NCBI GenBank assembly: GCA_015680685.1 | Contig: MNCI01004154.1 | Location: forward strand, 692,466 to 756,465 | Reading direction: 5' to 3' | Length of the DNA: 64,000 bases | Origin: Gnetum montanum | Taxonomy: Eukaryota > Streptophyta > Gnetopsida > Gnetales > Gnetaceae | Part shown: positions 24,399 through 35,583 of the stretch, one piece after another | Position numbering within the stretch: position 1 is the first letter of the stretch | Layout: each line of letters begins with the position of its first letter | Notes under the pieces: model-generated | Database searches by the model: none | What the model saw: the letters and a program-made list of their open reading frames with translations, nothing else | What the model was told of the DNA's origin: nothing | Program-made: the position numbers and the translations under genes

Positions 24399-24685
24399 AC
24401 TATTGAAGGTGCTATGGGAATAAGACTCGCCAACTACCACTTAGATTAGCATGGACTTTAACAATACATAAGTCACAAGGAATGACATTGGAGAAAGCGT
24501 GTATAGATGTTGGTAGCAAAGAAACAACAAGTCTTACATTTGTGGCACCATCTCGAGTGAGGAGTATTGACAGTTTGAAGATATTCCCTTTGATCTCCAA
24601 AGAAAGATATATCAAGATATTTAAGGCTTCGCACCTTCAAATTAGATTGGATGAAGAGCAACGCATTAAATCTAATGAAAAATGA
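24399..24685 (+). pseudogene. PIF1-type helicase C-terminal fragment (Helitron-like)
   Basis: The open frame reads LPLRLAWTLTIHKSQGMTL, then EKACIDVGSKETTSLTFVA and SRVRSIDSL, ending with a normal stop at about 24685. 'TIHKSQGxTL' and 'FVAxSRVR' are helicase motifs V and VI of PIF1, as found at the end of Helitron Rep-Hel proteins and in cellular PIF1 DNA helicases. Upstream motifs (Walker A/B) were not found, so this is a 3' fragment. A Helitron origin is likely in a plant genome but no CTRR terminus was found. Confidence 0.7.
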
Positions 24686-24784
24686 TCTCATTCTTATAAT
24701 CATCCAATAAAACATTCCATGGTCTTATAATATTTTTATCTATTATGTTTAAATCATCATTGCAGTAGCAGATGACTGGCGATC

Positions 24785-25304
24785 ACTAGCTTAGTTATAT
24801 ATTTATAATATATATCTATAAATTGGCGGAGAGAATCTTATTAGTTTACAAGTAAAAAGTTCTTTGAATAAAAAATTTTACGACTTCTTGACGAAGAACA
24901 AGATTTAAAAACCCAAATTTTCATACCTTTTGAAAAGAACAAGAGTTCTATACCTTATTTTTCTTAAGGATGGGTTTTTTTAAAAAAAAAAATTTCCATC
25001 AATTAGTGTATGCTCTCACTCTCGGCCGAATTTGCATTATATATCAAAAACAACAAATTCGGCCAAGAGTGAGAGCATACACTAATTGATGGAAATTTTC
25101 TTTTTCAGAAAACCCATCCTTAGAAAAAATAAGGTATAGAACTCTTGTTTTTTGTCCAGAAGGCATGAAAATTTAGGTTTTTAAATCTTGTTCTTCATCC
25201 AGAAGTCGTGAAATTTTTTACTCAAAGAACTTTTTACTTGTAAACTAATAAGATTCTCTCGGCCAATTTATAGATATATATTATAAATATATAACTAAGC
25301 TAGT
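24785..25304. repeat. long near-perfect inverted repeat (foldback element)
   Basis: The left arm starts ACTAGCTTAGTTATATATTT at 24785. The right arm ends with its complement, ending AACTAAGCTAGT at 25304. Arms of about 245 bp meet around CATTATATATCAAAAACAA at about 25033-25052. Differences are few (GCGGAGAGA/TCTCTCGGC, TTGACGAAG/CTTCATCCA, and the length of an A run). No protein is encoded. It could be a foldback MITE or an inverted duplication; no convincing target duplication flanks it. RNA across it would form a long hairpin. Confidence 0.9.
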
Positions 25305-25324
25305 ATTATATTTTAGTTCTATGA

Positions 25325-25445
25325 AATTATCATGTTGGCCTAGTGGTAAGGATATTGGCTTAACAATCCTAGGTCACAAATTTATTTCTACCAGATGACA
25401 CTAAGTTATAAATGTTAAAAACTTTTCTATAAAAGGAATTTTGAA
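25325..25445 (+). mobile_element. SINE-like copy 2
   Basis: TTGGCCTAGTGGTAAGGATA (25335 on) is the best-preserved tRNA-like box A in the family. The box B area is worn (AGGTCACAAATTT). ACTAAGTTATAAATGTTAAA follows as in the other copies. The cloverleaf cannot be completed, so it is not a functional tRNA gene. Confidence 0.6.
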
Positions 25446-26214
25446 ATTGGTTCAACAAATCTAGGGATCTTAGTGGTTGTAAATAAAAATTTTAGTTTCA
25501 ATTTCATAATTATATAGTTTCCACATTATTTCTAATGTTTTGTAATAGTATTAAGCATATGAAGTAATTACAAAGTCCATGTTAAAGAAGAGGGGTGCAT
25601 GTTGGACATAAAAAGGAATATTACAAAGAAAAAAATTTGGAGAATAGAGAACCATGAAAGAAAGGTAAAACTCTAAAAAAAACATTAAAAGAATGACTTA
25701 GCAATTTTAGGAATACATTTTTAGGTGTTCATCCTTTCAACCAATCTTAAAAAAATCTCCCTTGTAAGGTAGGAAAAGGATCATACTTTGCTCTATTTTA
25801 CAAGTATCCTCTCAAGTGTTGACTTTCTACTAAAGGATTTTTACAAATAAAAATAAAATAAATGATTCATACATTTAAAATTTTAGGTAAAGCATGAGTT
25901 ATTAAATGATGTCACCTTAAGTATACAAAGGGAGAACATTAGATAGAGAATCTTTGGGATAACCCACATTACATTGAAATTTTCAAGTGGTAGGAAAAAC
26001 AAGAGAATGAAAGTAACTCCAAGCATGAAGCAAAAAATTTGATGTTGAGGAGTATCATCAAATAAAACTTCCTCCAACCTTCACTTAAAAATATATAAAT
26101 ACAAGTTCTTTTTAGAATTAGTTATAAGGATAAAAACTAAAAAGGCATTTCCAAAACCATTAAGCCTTTCCTTTTTATCAATTTGGAGTTTCTTTTCTCT
26201 ATAATACTTCTTTG

Positions 26215-26242
26215 CTATATATATATATATATATATATATAT
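26215..26242. repeat. (AT)n microsatellite
   Basis: About 14 AT units lie shortly upstream of the SINE-like copy at 26264. A simple repeat with no further meaning visible. Confidence 0.9.
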
Positions 26243-26263
26243 GACACATCACTTTTCCCTAAA

Positions 26264-26440
26264 CAATGAGGTATTAGTTTAGTAATAAGACTCTTGATTT
26301 AGAAGTTCTAAGTTATGAGTTTGATTTTAGTAGAAAAACCTAAGTTATAAAATCCTAATTTGTTCATATATATTGTGGGTAAATATTATTTAAAAATAGG
26401 TTTAGGTTTCAATACCACCAATTCCCTCCCCACCACAACA
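26264..26440 (+). mobile_element. SINE-like copy 3
   Basis: CAATGAGGTATTAGTTTAGT (box A region), AATAAGACTCTTGATTT, GAGTTTGATTTTAG (box B-like), CTAAGTTATAAAATCCTAATT, then a C-rich end (CCTCCCCACC). The start matches the copy at 63753 nearly base for base. Confidence 0.7.
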
Positions 26441-28035
26441 AACTTTATAGAAAGAAATATACCAAAAATAATATTAGAAATAGTATAGAAAGAAAAATAA
26501 TTCCAATTTTAGAAATGACTATTTAGGTGTACTACCTTAGAATTAATACTTTAAAAATCAAGTAAAAAATTTAATTATTAGCAGGAAGAAAGATATTAAT
26601 TCTAATAATATTTACATCACTTTGAACATCCATGCTTGAATTTAAAATAGTAAAAGGATTTAAGATAAATAGTTGTAGCTTAATATCAATAATTTTATCA
26701 AAACAAGATTAACTTGAAAATGGTTGCATAACTTTTGGGCAATCTTTAGCTCATTTCTTAGTGCTAATCTTATATCACAAATCTTTACCAACAACCATAA
26801 CTCTCTTGTTAATATTAATTTTAATCTTTGAGTTAATAGTATTCTTGTTAGATAAGAAAAAATTTTATCTCATGAGCTATCTATTCAAACTAATCAATAC
26901 TTCCTTTAATATAAGTAAAATATTCATAGAATCTTCTATCCTCTCTAGATTCTTTATTGTAATTTAATCATTATTATCATTAATATTAAATTTTTTTTTC
27001 ATATCTTTAGCTTTATCTTCAACATGTTTCTTCTAGAGTATTTGTTTTTAACTTTAAATATAACATGTTTTTTTACTTTTTAGCATCTTTTTTCTTGAAA
27101 AGAAAAGGACTAGCATTAAACAAATGTCTTTTATAATGGAGAAAGTTATAATATAAAGAAAGATTATAATATATAGTAAGTTGAATATGAGTATTCCTAA
27201 CTACTTGTCATACTAATTACTTTTTATGATTAAGAAGATTATTTTCACAAGAAAAAGGTTTGCGAAAATCATATATTGTAGAAATAGATTCCATACGCTT
27301 AATGGGACCAAGAAGACTAAGAATTTTATACTTAGCTTCTAAAAAATCAATGGAAAAATAAATAAATCAACAAAGCATGAAACTATAAAATATTCTTTAA
27401 ATTGAACATAAAAATCTAAAGTTTACTTACGAATAACTAAGATGACATACTTATGTATAAATGATCATATATCTAGGGCACGCTACACTATTGATACATT
27501 ATTTAGCTTAACAAGAAAGAAAATAAAAAATAACTATGAACAGAAACTTTGATTATGAGGTAGGGAACAAAAAATTTGAATAAAAACATTTCATGATATA
27601 AGATCAACAACAAGAAACTCATATACATCATCAAGATGAACAAAATCAAGTGTCTTAGTTACATCAACATCATTAGGAAAATGAGTTACAAATTTTTGCT
27701 CACCAACTTGTAAACTAACATTATCATAATTAATAAAAATTTTTGCCATGAATATAAGAAACATAATTTCCACTATTGGTTGAGGAGTTTGGAAATAATT
27801 GAGAATCCCTCATAAGGATATTCGAGAAAAATCATATTTGTTAGAGAAAAATAAAATATGTTACAAAAATAATAGATTCATTGCAAAAAGATCATATTTT
27901 CCTAAGAAACATTAGATCTACTAAGGAAAAAATCCAACTTGAAATAATACAAAAAAAGCTTTTGTAAAATAAATAGTATGTTACCATGTCCCTTGAGATC
28001 GAATGTGCCACTTAAATAAGCACAAGACACATGAT
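26441..28035. other. AT-rich sequence without recognisable gene
   Basis: Very A/T-rich; small open frames (26761-26967, 27591-27773) are low-complexity and match nothing. The block at 26580-26960 resembles 21170-21560 (shared 'AAAATAGTAAAAGGATTT', 'GAGTTAATAGTATTCTTG' and 'GCTATCTAT'), so it is a second copy of an unnamed repeat. Confidence 0.55.
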
Positions 28036-28182
28036 GGAGGTGTTGAAACCTAAAACATTTTTAATAATATTTATTTCCAAGGTATATAGTCAAATTAGAA
28101 ATTTATTACTCAGTATTGCCCATCAAAATTAAACCCATAACTTGGAGGAGAGTGTTACCACTAGGCTAGCACCTTGTTATTT
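28036..28182 (-). mobile_element. SINE-like copy 4
   Basis: On the minus strand: GGTGCTAGCCTAGTGGTAAC (box A), CAAGTTATGGGTTTAATTTT (box B area), ATAAATTTCTAATTTGACTA, TATACCTTGG. It lies 25 bp from a further copy in the same orientation. Confidence 0.7.
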
Positions 28183-28206
28183 AACTAAAACTACATGGAG
28201 GAAAAT

Positions 28207-28360
28207 GGGGGGTTGAAACTCAAAATAATTAAATCATAGGGGCACCCCAAGATATATAGTCTAGTTTAAACTTCAAAACCTAACATTATCCACTAGAATT
28301 AAACCTATAACTTAGATCTTCCAAATTAAAAGTCTTACCCCTAAGCTAATACATCATTAT
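28207..28360 (-). mobile_element. SINE-like copy 5
   Basis: On the minus strand: GTATTAGCTTAGGGGTAAGA, TTTAATTTGGAAGATCTAAG, TTATAGGTTTAATTCTAGTG, CTATATATCTTGGGGTGCCC and an end TTTTGAGTTTCAACCCC. It gives the clearest 3' end of the family (about 155 bp in all). Confidence 0.7.
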
Positions 28361-28499
28361 TAACTATAACGGCATTGCTTTAGCCCTCCTTTCCTCCACC
28401 CCCTAGTTCCCCCTAGAACATAAATGAGCAATGTCAACCTATAAAGTTACAACCTAGTGGATGAATTTTAGGGTAAATTTTAGTAATTAATTTTTAGCA

Positions 28500-29420
28500 A
28501 TACTATTTCAACCATGTAGGAATTTGAAACAGGGTAGCCCTTTGTCCCCATATACTCTTTATCTTAGTAGATACCCTCCCACAATGCTTAGTGAAGGGTG
28601 GTGTTTGATTCTCATTCTTCTAAGGTGACATCATCTAGTGTTATATAGATGATACTCTCATGTTTTTCAGAGCCTTTATGATTGAAGATTAAAAGATTTA
28701 GAATGCACTAATTTTTTTTTATCCAATGCATTTGTTTGGAAGTTAATTGACATAAAATTAAATGTTTAGAGATAAACTATCTAGTTATAATAGCTCCAAC
28801 ATATTTTGAATATTCTTCAATGTAAGAGAGATCCTTTTCCATAATTTATTTCATCCAACCTTTATATTGTAGACTAACAAAGTTATTTTTAAAGGTGTCT
28901 TTACTTGATAATGTAAAACAAAAGCTAGTTACTTGGAAAGAATTACTACTTTCAACAACTAGGAAGCTAACAATGGCCAAAGTTGTGTTGTTTAGTATTT
29001 TGAACTATGTCATATCTTTACTGGTCCTTCCAACAATAGTAATGAAAAATAATTGATGTGACCATTCAAGGTTTTTTTATGGAGAGGTTTGGAGGAGTGA
29101 CATAGGTTTTATTTGTTGCAATGGGAGTAGGTAGCAGATCCAATGAAGATCACTTAAGAGGTGGGATGGAGGAAAGTGATGCAACCTCCATTACCTAAAA
29201 TACTAGGCTCTCATTCTAGTTATTAAGATAGCTCATGAGATTTTTACCTTCATTGATAAGCCATGAATTCATTATGTGCTACTTAAAAATGGCTCTCTTA
29301 ACTTAATACCTTCACTTTTCAGAAATTTGAAGATCCATTTAGTGGGAATGTTTATTTCTATAATCATTGGATTTATGATCCTTTGGTAAAGATAATATGT
29401 ATATAGCAACTTTTTCAAAT
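28500..29420 (+). pseudogene. L1-type LINE reverse transcriptase relic
   Basis: KQGSPLSPYTLYLSR (28528 on) matches the 'RQGDPLSPYLFIL' block of plant L1-type elements. YIDDTLMFFRAF (about 28644) is the catalytic block with YADD changed to YIDD. A later stretch includes FYGEVWRSDIGF and LQWE near 29080-29135, like the 'FLWxG...HLVxWxxVCxPKxxGGLG' segment. The translation changes frame and has many stops; no endonuclease domain is present. Confidence 0.8.
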
Positions 29421-29929
29421 AATTCCAAGAAAACAACTAGTTTGGATGAACTCTATTCAAAGATCATCAAATTCCTTAATTGTTGCAATTTTACTACTAT
29501 GAGTCATTTTGGGGTTGATGGTAAATAGGCCTTCTCTTATTTCTCTCCATTTGAAAGGAAGAATTCCACCTATATTAAAAATATTATGAATACTCTCATT
29601 TTCTCATTTTAGCAAAAATAATTATGTCTCTTCTATTCTTGATCTATCCATTGAAGGCTTAGGCTGGTGGTCCTAGACATGGAACCTTTTATGAGAGCCA
29701 AAGATATATTTCTCTAGTAGTATTTTTTGACATCATGATATCTTGACAACTAATAATCCATAATGTATAGGCTATCATCTAGCTTTTTGATTGTCTTTTG
29801 TTGTTGTGAGCTTGAAACCTTTTATTATTTATTCAAGAATTGCATTTTTTCAAAGGTTGTTATCTCTTTAATCATAAGATTGGGTGGCCCTCTTGAATTT
29901 GATTTTTGAATATGGCTATCATGGGGAGA
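29421..29929. other. no gene seen
   Basis: AT-rich sequence between the LINE relic and an LTR. It could include the worn end of the LINE. TCATGGGGAG at 29919-29928 resembles the purine tract before the LTRs of A and D. Confidence 0.4.
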
Positions 29930-30869
29930 TAATCCTAAGATACATGTTGGAGATGTTGTAATCTGATTTGAAGCCATGTGGTAAAGATGGTTGGAACACA
30001 ATTGATAAAACCAAATGTTTTCTCAATGGGACATCATATCTATGATATCTTAGCAACAATGTCGTAGCACATGATATGCCATCATTGATGCAATGTCTTG
30101 GAAGTTGTGAAACCTTATAATTACCAGTACTTGGATACATAATTGACAATTTTGCATTAGAACCCTTAGCTAAGCTCTTGTAATTTGTTTTTGTAGTTTA
30201 GCGATAGAGTAAATGCCCATTGTATGGTGGTGAGTAGCTGCACTATGTCTTTATTTGAATTTTACTTGGACACAATTCATGATTGGCAATAAAGATTGAT
30301 ATTTCTTTTCATCATTGTAGCATCCACTTAGTTTTCTATTTGTTTACATAGAATAATTTCCTTGTTTTCTTAGTTAATCATTTACATTTCAAGCATTTTA
30401 TTCTACATGTTATTAGTAAGTGGTATGGATATGACTAGTTTCAAGCACTAAGTGTAGTTATTTAGTAGTCTTTTAGTGCCATTTCTTGATTTGCTTAGTA
30501 GTAATACCACTTGGTAATGTTAGTAATAACTAAATGAGTCCAAGGCATGTACGGTAGGCCAAGATAAGATATCCATCGTATTAGGCTAAGATAAATTTAT
30601 GTATTCCTAGTTAATTAGAATTAGAACTTTATCCAATCATGTTTACCTTTAGAAGCATTAAGAGCATCTCAACATCAATTAATCATATGCCTCACTAAGA
30701 GTTAAATCATACACTAAAACTTCACTAACTCAATTTGGGAAGACAATGATCTTGAACTAACATTAATTACTAGCATAATTACATTGTCCATTTGTGGATT
30801 ATGATCTAGTCACATGTAGACACTTGTGACTTGTATGGTAGAGTGTTGGGATACCTCCACCACTCATCA
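29930..30869 (+). mobile_element. LTR of an Athila-like element, apparently isolated
   Basis: The right end is CACTCATCA at 30869 and the left end is placed near 29930 after the purine-like tract. GCAATAAAGATTGATATT and GTAGCATCCACTTAGTTTT (30285-30335) match LTRs of D. GGGAAGACAATGATCTTG and GGGATACCTCCACCACTCAT match other family LTRs. The U3 part is diverged so the left edge is uncertain. No primer site follows, and no pol lies to the left. Confidence 0.6.
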
Positions 30870-31440
30870 ACAATCATAGACTATTTAGTATAGATATAGT
30901 GCATAACCCTTTAGTTGTGAGTATTAAAGCTTTAGTTATGTAGAATTATGTATTAATTCAATAGGATACAATATGGATTCGCTAGTGCATTTCTTTGTTA
31001 AGCATGAGCTAGTCTCCCATGCTAATATGAGACAATTAGGAGCCCTTCTAGTTCTAATGGTTAAGATGTGGAATGTTTATCATACAAGGCTATCCTCAAG
31101 TATAGGTTCATTAGGTAATCTATTTGTGGAATTGATATACCTTCTTGGTGGAAGGTTTGGTTGTTCATGTGGATCTTGAGTTGGTAACATTAGCGATGGG
31201 TCAATGTCTTGGAGGTGCAACCATATCATGCATAGAGCATTTCAATGTTGTAAAGGTTAGTCTCTTTGTATAGGAATGAACTACTTATAGTTTTCAATCA
31301 TGAAGCCTATTCTTTAGACAATATTTCCTTCTTAGGGGATGAGTTGGCAAGATAGCTTATTAGGTAATTTAGCTTGGATACTAGGATTTCATCTTTGTTG
31401 GAGTTCATTTCAAAATTTTGTATAGGTTTTGACCATTGAA
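30870..31440. other. unassigned sequence
   Basis: No retroelement domain is visible. The open frame 30973-31179 lies in a piece with faint tRNA-like words (CTAGTTCTAATGGTTAAGAT, AGGTTCATT) that might be an old SINE; too weak to call. Confidence 0.3.
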
Positions 31441-31712
31441 GCTATAAAAATAGGTTTGCATCCTAGTCTTTTCAGTAGAGGAATTATGGCACAAACTCAC
31501 AAGAATGGTTCAAACTTCTCTTTTCCTAATCCTTCATAAGGGGCTTCCTTGTTTCCTTATTAATTCTATGAGAGGCATTTCCATTTTAGGGCATATGGGA
31601 TTTTTGGCTCTTCCACTACCAACATGGTGCACTACAAATGTACCCCAAAATGCATCCTTTATCTTCTTCTCATAGTTATCCTCAAAAGACCCAAGTTAAA
31701 TCAATAGTAGTT
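31441..31712 (+). repeat. left copy of a 270-bp direct repeat around the gag island
   Basis: Contains GGAATTATGGCACAAACTCA, CTTCTCTTTTCCTAATCCTT, GCATATGGGATTTTTGG and CTCATAGTTATCCTCAAAAG. The same blocks in the same order appear at 33719-33993, with roughly one base in ten different. The repeat has no TG...CA ends, so it is not a normal LTR. Confidence 0.85.
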
Positions 31713-32199
31713 AATAAATCATGTGATGGGCATGCATTGACATATCCCCATCGATGCATTGGTTGATGCATTGATGCAATGTTTGTCTCTACCTATATAA
31801 ATGAGCATACCTCCTACATTTATGGAATAAAACTCCAGATTTTACCTTTAGCTTGCATTAGGATGAGCAACTATGATGGAGGAGTATGAAAGGTAACATC
31901 ATGTTGTCCCCCAACCAATCTATTCCAACAATGTTGTTAAACAATCTTATCAAGTTGGACATTGCTAAACTTAATGTAGATTACAAGGTTCATGACCATG
32001 CTTATCACGATTATCATCCCATAGAAGCCACAACAAAAGAAAGATCTACAAATGAAAGCTAAATATGAGGCTTTAAAAGGAAAAATTTAACCTACCCACT
32101 TGTTCCTACAAATGCACAAAGAAGATGAGGACTTCCTTTTGGGTGCCTCCCAATACATAGATCATCCTCCTCTCTTTTAGGAGGAGACCCTTAACTAGT
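31713..32199 (+). other. promoter-like U3 piece and 5' part of the gag island (element E)
   Basis: CATCGATGCATTGG and TTGATGCATTGATGC words (31748-31783) stand just before CTATATAAATGAGC (31793). The layout matches the U3 of element C, with ATCAATGG words and a TATA box, though C lies on the other strand. No LTR end or primer site separates this from the gag relic. Confidence 0.5.
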
Positions 32200-33725
32200 A
32201 GTTGTAGTCAACTATGGACAACCATGGTAATGGAAAGGGGTCTCAAAATTAGGGAGCCTCGAAAGGTCGTAACCAAGGCAAAACAATGACAAGCACTAGG
32301 AGAAGGACAAACAAGATGATTGTAGTAGGGACTGAAGAAGAGGGGGTAGTAGGCATTGTTTTGGTGTTGGTTCTCCTCCCTCTTCATCTTCATCATCATC
32401 CTCATTGTCTTCCTCCTCTAACTCCAATAGGAGAAGTAGAGACAATGAAAATCATGATGAATATGAATGGCAGGATAGGTATTATTGCATATCCCATAGA
32501 GACAACAAAGACCATGGGCATGAGAAACGTGGGGATGAACATCATAGAGAACAAAGGGATAATAGGACTAATCATAGGCATCATGACCATGATAGGGGCC
32601 ATAGATACCACGATGCCTATGATGAGCCCTTGTTGGCTACCAAAAACATGTTAAATATTTTAAAGGTTATCATTATTCCAACTAGGCACGTGAAGCATAG
32701 TTGCATTAAATGGTTAGATATCAATAATATCCTTAAGTTTGAAAGGGGATATAATCTAGATAAAAAAAAATCACTTGCAAGCCTTTCATAATGCTTGTGC
32801 CTTAAAGAATGTGGAAACCAAATGGCAAAATCTAAAACTATTCCCAAGGACACTCATCAAAGAGCCAAAAATCTGGTACCGATCCTTGGAATCAAAATCT
32901 ATTTGTTGATGGAGTATGATGATAGAGCTATTCAATGACAAGTACCAAATGTGCTCCAGAGTGTCCAATTTGAGGAGGCAAATCCAAGGGTGGAAACAAG
33001 GCACTCATGAGTCCTTGGATGTAGTTATGGTTAGGTACTACTCTTTGTTTCATTAATGCCTAAGCCATGAATACTCTCAGCAAGATTAGCTATGCCATAT
33101 CATAGATGGTATTAGAACTAAAACAAGGAGAACCCTTGGGGTCTATGCCCAAGGAAGACTTTCTGAGCTAAGGGCCCATCAAATTCAAAGGCTCATTGAG
33201 CAAGTGGCCAAAGAGGAAGGAGAGCTAAAAAATGAGAAAGTGTAGAAAAATACAACAAGGACCCCTCCATCCACAAGAGAAAGGTTTATTTTTATGAGAA
33301 TGAGGAGGAGACACCACTTAATGAAGTGGTACAAAGGAAAACCTTGCCAATCCAAAAAACTATTACTAAAATATCAACTAAGGTTGACAAAATGTAGGAA
33401 TCCTTGGACAAAAAACTTCCAAACTACTCTAAAGATTGTAGAGTAGAGTAGAGATCAAGAAGGTTATGACTATGAATGAAGGAAGAAGAAGAAGGTTAAA
33501 CATGAACATCATAAATCTAAGGGCAAAGCTGTAGTAGTAGAGGATGTTGTAGATTCCAAATTTTATGACAATGGATGTTAAATTTGTCAATAAAAACATC
33601 CCAAGGGTTGTTTTCCCATAGTGTCACACTTACAAGAATTTGGGGTATATGCTCTAAATCCTAGACTAGAAAAATAGCAAGCACCTAGGAAGTTGCCTTA
33701 TCCACAAGGCAACTATCAAAGCTAT
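32200..33725 (+). pseudogene. gag relic of element E
   Basis: A serine-rich stretch is followed by an R/D/H-rich part (RRSRDNENHDEYEWQDRYY, HREQRDNRTNHRHHDHDRG; 32430-32610) and then DEPLLAT, which also occurs in the gag of D. Capsid words follow: KLFPRTLIKEPKIWYRSL, then RVSNLRRQIQGWKQGTHE, LCHIIDGI and EQVAKEEGEL. At 33576 the knuckle is worn (GC-stop-ICQ-stop-KHPKGCFP). The relic stops before the protease region, just at the second direct repeat. Confidence 0.85.
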
Positions 33726-33993
33726 CAAAATATATTTGCAACTCATTCTTTTTAGTAAAGGAATTATGGCACAAACTCATAAGAGTGATTCAAGCTTCTC
33801 TTTTCCTAATCCTTCATAAGAGGCTTCCTAGTTTCCCTATCAATGCTATGAGAGACATTTCCATTTTGGAGCATATGGGATTTTTAGTTCTTCCACTACC
33901 AACAAGATATGCTGCAAATGTAGCTCAAAATGCATCCTTGACTTTATTCTCATAGTTATCCTCAAAAGACCAAAGTCAAATCAATAACAATGA
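33719..33993 (+). repeat. right copy of the 270-bp direct repeat
   Basis: Matches 31441-31712 block by block (GGAATTATGGCACAAACTCA, TCTCTTTTCCTAATCCTTCA, TTCTCATAGTTATCCTCAAA). The two copies bracket about 2.0 kb of gag-bearing sequence. Confidence 0.85.
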
Positions 33994-34279
33994 TGTCATT
34001 AATTGATGCATTTGTTCTTTTTGCTTAACCAATTGGTGTGCATGAACTTCATCATGTAATTTTTTATTTGGATGTTTAATAGTATATGTTGGAAGGTGCA
34101 TATATGGTCATATGTATGATTTTCTATTAGCTTAGTTTTTTTCATTTCTCTTCCCTAATTAGATGGATGATCATTTAGGTTAATGTCAAGTTGCATAGGC
34201 TAAGTGCGTAAGTAGTGTTGGGATACCTCTACCAAACCTAATGTTATGTTTACAGGAAAAGGAATGAAGATTTTGGGCT

Positions 34280-34964
34280 TAGAAGACATCCTTGAATCTA
34301 AATAGATGTCTTAATTGAGAGATGGGAATTTGTAAAAGATGTCCCATCCACCCATGAGACATTTTATCATTGAGAGGAAATGTCTTACATGAGCCATAGA
34401 TGTCTTTCTAGATATATATATGTCTCCCCAACATTACACCATTGACATAGAGACATCTTCCAAGCATTCTAGATGCCTTATTTGGATAGGGAAATTTCCA
34501 ATGTGGCAACTCCAAGATGGGAAATAGCCAAAAATGGTAAGTGCTAAACAGGTTTTCTAAAGTGTTAGTTTTTTTTATTCACATAATTATTGGCTAGTGT
34601 TGTATGTTCTTGGATGAGAGGTTGTGTGATCAATGAGCATATGATTTTGGGCCTTGTTTGGTTTCTTGATTCTTGTATGCCAGCCCTATGTGAGAGGGAA
34701 AAGATTCAAATGATTTAATATCAATCAATGATAATCATGTATGATTGTATAGCCTCCTCTATAATATTTTTGAGTATGTATGCATTATTTTATGTGTTTT
34801 ATGGGATTGTGGTACTATTATAATTGTAATATTCTTTTAAATTAATGAAGAAAACGAGCTTTTTTCTCTTTTAGAAATTTTTTTCCTTGCATACAATTTG
34901 GATTTGATGTGTTTGAAGGGTTAATTATGTTGGAGTGATCCTGCTCTAAGATTTGTATCAAAGC
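34280..34964 (+). mobile_element. LTR-like region with initiator-Met primer site (element F)
   Basis: TTGTATCAAAGC at 34953-34964 differs from TGGTATCAGAGC at two positions, and a gag-like ATG follows 60 bp later. The sequence before it would be the 5' LTR. Its U3 (34286-34480) is full of GACATC/GATGTC words. The left edge is not resolved. Confidence 0.5.
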
Positions 34965-35025
34965 CTAGAATTTGTTTTGAATGTGAAAGAGGGAATTTGG
35001 TTGTGGATTTTTGTGCCTATTTCAG

Positions 35026-35229
35026 ATGGCTCATAAGAAGAAAAAAATTCAAGCCATAAAAAAAGATGTGAAGAGTATGAAATTTTATTTTCAACTAATG
35101 ATTGATCAATTATATGAAATTAGTGCTAAGATAGATAGAATAGTTGGTCCCAGCAATATTCCATCTCATAGTATGGCTCTCGTAGAATTACATTGTAGTG
35201 ACCTTACTCTTGTAGTTCCTCCTATTTGA
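35026..35229 (+). pseudogene. start of a gag-like ORF of element F
   Basis: MAHKKKKIQAIKKDVKSMKF then YFQLMIDQLYEISAKIDRI is a charged, coiled-coil-like beginning, as in many chromovirus gag proteins. It ends at TGA 35227 and nothing gag-like follows. Assignment rests on the primer site just upstream. Confidence 0.4.
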
Positions 35230-35442
35230 TTTTTTATCCCGTGATTTATTTGAGTGCTAAGCATGCTTACTTCTTTTATTATACTTTTTTTCTTCTTTTA
35301 ATATAATCTTTCTATCAGCTTTTTCCTCAAAAATAAATAAATTATTAATATTTAGAAGCTAGATGCCAATGGCATATTAAAAATATTCATGATAAGTATG
35401 TGTAACAAAATTTATGAGTTGTAGAAGACAATTTCTAATCTT

Positions 35443-35583
35443 AACAATGAGATATAAGTTGTTAATTTGAAAGCTCCAAGTCATGGGTTCAATTCTCCTA
35501 GACAATGTTGAGTTACAATATTTTAATTATACTATATATCTTGAGGTGTACCTATATTACAATTATTTGGAGGTTCCAACTCG
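35443..35583 (+). mobile_element. SINE-like copy 6
   Basis: ACAATGAGATATAAGTTGTT, AATTTGAAAGCTCCAAGTCA, TGGGTTCAATTCTCC (the best box B in the family), GAGTTACAATATTTTAATTA and ATATATCTTGAGGTG, followed by a C-rich tract at 35600-35640. Confidence 0.65.

Noticed and set aside
25335-25405. tRNA gene
   Set aside because: Box A is good but box B is worn and no acceptor stem can be paired; six relatives in the window show it is a SINE-like repeat.
32286-32654. 122-codon plus-strand frame rich in I and M, and its minus-strand partner 32402-32611
   Set aside because: They are other frames of the R/D/H-rich gag part (32405-32791), whose composition and DEPLLAT word match the gag of D.
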